DNA of 9,745 bases from JAFGIT01 sp016929465 [NCBI: Candidatus Coatesbacteria bacterium] (GTDB lineage: Bacteria; B130-G9), in contig JAFGIT010000080.1 in assembly GCA_016929465.1 (NCBI GenBank), positions 1 through 9,745 of the forward strand, written 5' to 3'. Below the pieces are notes generated by a model that had not been told where the DNA came from, did not search any database, and worked only from the letters and a program-made list of their open reading frames with translations. Shown one piece after another: positions 7,571 to 9,745 of this stretch; position 1 is the first letter of the stretch; each line of letters starts with the position of its first letter. A program made the translations under genes and the position numbers.

Positions 7571-8164
7571 TTGATTAGATCAGCCCGAGTTTCTCGGCTT
7601 TCGTTCTACCTGATACTGGTGGTCGCCTGTGGGAGTACTGGCCTTGCTGATGCACTTGTTGAAGATGAGGATACCGAGGGCGTGGTCGAGCAATTCGGAC
7701 TCGGCGGCATGTTCGTCAACACCTACAAGCCCAATAACGATATCCAGGCGATTCAAATGACGGCCTTTGCCCAGGTCCGGCCGGACAGGATATGGCCGGA
7801 ATTCCCCCTGAAACCACTTCGCTTCAAGGTGGGCTGTCGCGCAGGAATAACCGTTCACCCCAACAGGAGGGCGCTGGTCTCCGGGGGCCTTATTCTGCTT
7901 TATTATCTCGGTGACTTCGGTCCCTGCCATGTTCGCCCATACGTGGAGGGCGGCTGCCATGTCATCTATACTGATTTCCAGGTTGATGACCAGGGCTTGA
8001 GGGTCAACTTCAATCCTCAACTGGCCCTCGGAGTCCAATTCGACGTGGCTTCGGAGCAATCCTATTTCATAACGTTCGGGCTTCACCATATCTCGAATGC
8101 GAGAATGGATACCGATAACGCCGGAATCAACTCAATGGCGATATCGATTGGACGGCTATTCTAG
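7571..8164 (+). CDS. PagL-like lipid A 3-O-deacylase (acyloxyacyl hydrolase family), outer-membrane beta-barrel
   Basis: PagL enzymes are small outer-membrane barrels that remove the 3-O acyl chain of lipid A. The product has 197 residues. Residues 1-27 are an export signal (arginines at 3, 6 and 9, hydrophobic 10-20, probable cleavage after LADA); LVVAC also resembles a lipobox. The family motif is at the C-terminus: HHISNA (172-177), with His173 and Ser175 as the expected catalytic pair, then NAGINS (183-188) and a final strand ending in Phe197. PYVEGG (123-128) and VIYTDF (131-136) are also family-like. The residue 12 after the Ser, Glu in Pseudomonas PagL, is Asn187 here. The start is the TTG at 7571; there is no in-frame ATG before codon 47 and a stop lies upstream at 7532. 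GGGGG at 7559-7563 may serve as a weak ribosome binding site. The gene converges with the esterase gene, 38 bases apart. Activity on lipid A is inferred from the family. Confidence 0.8.
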   Translation: MIRSARVSRLSFYLILVVACGSTGLADALVEDEDTEGVVEQFGLGGMFVNTYKPNNDIQAIQMTAFAQVRPDRIWPEFPLKPLRFKVGCRAGITVHPNRRALVSGGLILLYYLGDFGPCHVRPYVEGGCHVIYTDFQVDDQGLRVNFNPQLALGVQFDVASEQSYFITFGLHHISNARMDTDNAGINSMAISIGRLF

Positions 8165-8202
8165 AGCGCTCGTCACCCCCCGGTCAGGGCCGTGCTCGCT
8201 TA

Positions 8203-9489
8203 TCAATTCGCACTGCCGCTCAAGGTGTGAAGGCCGAAGAAGCTCCATATCTCGTCGCATGCCGAGATGTCCTGATTCCCACCCATTGAGATCGAAGGCT
8301 CTTCGCTCGGCGGAGCAGGCCACCCGTGGCTCCCACCCTCGATCCTATAGAACCACACTCGCGATCCTTCAAGGCCATTGTTATACCTGTAAATTCTGAC
8401 GGTGCTATTATCATCCGGCACCGTATCCGGAATATCGGTTATCGAGGGCTCCGCATCGGTATCCAGGAAACCACGCCAGAAATCGACCGTATCATCCGCG
8501 GACATAACGTAGCTCGACCCATAGAACGGGACAATATCATCAGCAGTACCGGCGATATAGAGAATGCCAAGTGGGTTGACCGGATCCGAGCATTCGCTAT
8601 CGACGGGCGATGGGCCTGCGCAACTGGCCACTGCCGCGATCCTATCCGACAGCTCCGTCGCCAGACGGAGGCTCATCATTCCGCCGTTGGAGTGACCCGC
8701 CGAATAGACTCGCTCTGCGTCGATGGAAAAAGCTGACGAGAATTCATCGATCAGCGTGCTGATGAATTGCACGTCGTCCGGCATGATCCGTCCGGCATCC
8801 TGGTAGCAATTATTCCACCGGGCATTGATCCCTTCCGGATATATGACTATCACCTTGTCTCGATCAGCCAGCTCATTAAACCGGCCCTGAGTCAATCTGA
8901 TTGCCATCTCTGCATCGCAACCGGCACCATGGAGCATAAAGACGAGAGGCACCGGAGTGGATGGGAGACCTTTTGGCACATAGAACATGAGACGGCGCTC
9001 GAGCCCATCGCAGAGGATTGTGCCGATTTGCGGAACTGCAGGCGCCTCGACGGTGAATGGGGCAAAATTGATCTCGCACATTAATTCGAGCGTCCCCGGC
9101 GAAGTGAGGGCCGCCGCAAGCAAATAATCTCCCGGAGCAACCGTGGGAAACCTGATGTCGCCGACCTGGTGGCTTCCGATCTCAGTCTCCGGGATATGAA
9201 GGCCGCTGGGCAAAAATATATTCGAGAACGTCGGCCTAAAATCGGCGTTCCAGTCCGGCGCCTCCAGAATGAGGCCGTCCGGAGTTATCAGCGCAACATG
9301 GACATCCACGCTGACATCCTCGCCTTTATTCTCACACGAGCCATACATGGTGAGAGTATCTCGTCCGACTACATAGACTTCCCTATCGGGAAATACACGG
9401 ATGCTCAGCTCCTGCGCAAGAGCAACCTGAACAGATAGTAGAACTGCTAATATTAATAGATGCGAAGGCGCCGCCACATTCTTGCGCAT
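8203..9489 (-). CDS. Secreted alpha/beta-hydrolase esterase, PHB depolymerase/feruloyl esterase (LpqC) type, with N-terminal beta domain
   Basis: The 428-residue product starts with a Sec signal peptide (1-25, cleavage likely after VALA before Gln26). Residues about 27-150 form an extra domain rich in beta pattern (DREVYVVGRDTLTMYGSCEN, then PDGLIL and APGDYLLAA), like the Ig-like modules of extracellular proteins. Residues about 155-420 are an alpha/beta-hydrolase. The oxyanion region is LHGAG (186-190), the nucleophile Ser267 lies in GHSNGG (265-270), the acid is probably Asp317 in GTADDIVPF, and the base is His388 in GGSHGWP. These match the esterase/PHB depolymerase family that includes LpqC and feruloyl esterases. 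The substrate cannot be told from sequence: an acylated polysaccharide, a polyester or a lignin ester are all possible. Eight cysteines in the mature protein suggest disulfides. I chose ATG 9489 because GGAGGA lies 7 bases upstream; a TTG two codons earlier is too close to it. It stands alone, with its own promoter. Confidence 0.88.
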   Translation of the reverse strand: MRKNVAAPSHLLILAVLLSVQVALAQELSIRVFPDREVYVVGRDTLTMYGSCENKGEDVSVDVHVALITPDGLILEAPDWNADFRPTFSNIFLPSGLHIPETEIGSHQVGDIRFPTVAPGDYLLAAALTSPGTLELMCEINFAPFTVEAPAVPQIGTILCDGLERRLMFYVPKGLPSTPVPLVFMLHGAGCDAEMAIRLTQGRFNELADRDKVIVIYPEGINARWNNCYQDAGRIMPDDVQFISTLIDEFSSAFSIDAERVYSAGHSNGGMMSLRLATELSDRIAAVASCAGPSPVDSECSDPVNPLGILYIAGTADDIVPFYGSSYVMSADDTVDFWRGFLDTDAEPSITDIPDTVPDDNSTVRIYRYNNGLEGSRVWFYRIEGGSHGWPAPPSEEPSISMGGNQDISACDEIWSFFGLHTLSGSAN

Positions 9490-9496
9490 GACCAAT

Positions 9497-9502
9497 TCCT
9501 CC
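9497..9502 (-). promoter_or_regulatory. Ribosome binding site of the esterase gene
   Basis: A strong GGAGGA lies seven bases before the ATG at 9489, which decides that start over the in-frame TTG at 9495 (only one base from the GGAGGA). Confidence 0.8.
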
Positions 9503-9540
9503 GAGAATCTCGTCGTCCTGACACATATTTACCGAGACAG

Positions 9541-9568
9541 ATGATATCAGATCGCACGACCGCGTCAA
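9541..9568 (-). promoter_or_regulatory. Predicted sigma70 promoter of the esterase gene
   Basis: On the minus strand, TTGACG (9568-9563, 5 of 6 matches) and TATCAT (9546-9541, 5 of 6 matches) are separated by 16 bases, and TGA precedes the hexamer, giving an extended -10. Transcription would start near 9534 and leave a leader of about 45 bases that contains the GGAGGA site. It is the best-formed promoter in the window. It is a sequence match only. Confidence 0.7.
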
Positions 9569-9745
9569 AGCACGTCCTCTCTCCAAAATCGAACGTATCC
9601 TCTCCCGCTCGAGGACATCTCAGCTGCCCCTGTAATCTGCGGGACCGGGTAAAATATGAGGCTGCTCCTAAGAATCTGTGCAATGAAGAAGTCAGTTGAT
9701 GTGATGTAGATGCACGTGCTAACACGTGTTCTCAGCGGAAATAAG
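9569..9745. other. Intergenic region with a twin CACGTG element
   Basis: No supported gene is seen here. The only structure is CACGTG at 9713-9718 and again at 9723-9728, separated by CTAA. Each copy is self-palindromic, within GCACGTGC and AACACGTGTT. The pair also forms an inverted repeat with a four-base loop. There is no T-run after it on either strand within the window, so a terminator is not supported. It might be an operator for a gene beyond 9745. Confidence 0.35.

Noticed and set aside
8165-8202. Terminator between the convergent deacylase and esterase genes
   Set aside because: Only the short palindrome GAGCGCTC is visible and there is no T-run; the 38-base gap holds no clear hairpin.
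9710-9745. ATG at 9710 open to the end of the window
   Set aside because: Only 12 codons, no ribosome binding site and no recognisable sequence.

Overview
This is a bacterial chromosomal window of moderately high GC content. It comes from an organism with an outer membrane, because it encodes a PagL-like lipid A deacylase and a secreted esterase. Start sites use purine-rich GGAGG-type ribosome binding sites and some GTG/TTG starts, and promoters look like sigma70 type with a TGn-extended -10. The mixed codon use (many AGA/AGG/ATA) and the style of the esterase N-terminal domain recall uncultivated candidate-phylum genomes, but the lineage cannot be fixed from this window. I see no tRNA, rRNA, CRISPR array, insertion sequence or integrase.

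Layout: (1) 143-3688, plus strand: an enlarged RecQ helicase of 1181 residues with a normal motor and zinc site. It is followed by what I read as three tandem RQC-type winged-helix domains and a HEAT-like alpha-helical tail. Its promoter lies so close to the ATG that the mRNA should be almost leaderless. (2) 3807-7341, minus strand, converging on recQ: a tight three-gene operon, selB, then a KDPG aldolase (eda type), then a KDG kinase (kdgK). Genes overlap by 1 base or are 2 bases apart, and each downstream start has a Shine-Dalgarno sequence. (3) 7342-7570: a divergent intergenic region with a perfect 18-bp palindrome and an extended -10 promoter. (4) 7571-8164, plus strand: a PagL-like outer-membrane deacylase. 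(5) 8203-9489, minus strand, converging on it: a secreted alpha/beta-hydrolase of the PHB depolymerase/feruloyl esterase type with an extra N-terminal beta domain and a clear promoter at 9541-9568. (6) 9569-9745: intergenic, ending in a twin CACGTG element.

Together, the kinase and aldolase form the lower half of a sugar-acid route: KDG is phosphorylated to KDPG, then cleaved to pyruvate and glyceraldehyde 3-phosphate. SelB, which delivers selenocysteyl-tRNA to recoded UGA codons, has no obvious metabolic link to them, yet all three must be co-transcribed. PagL and the esterase are both envelope or secreted proteins. The most unusual item is the architecture of the RecQ protein; I found no convincing new multi-gene system.
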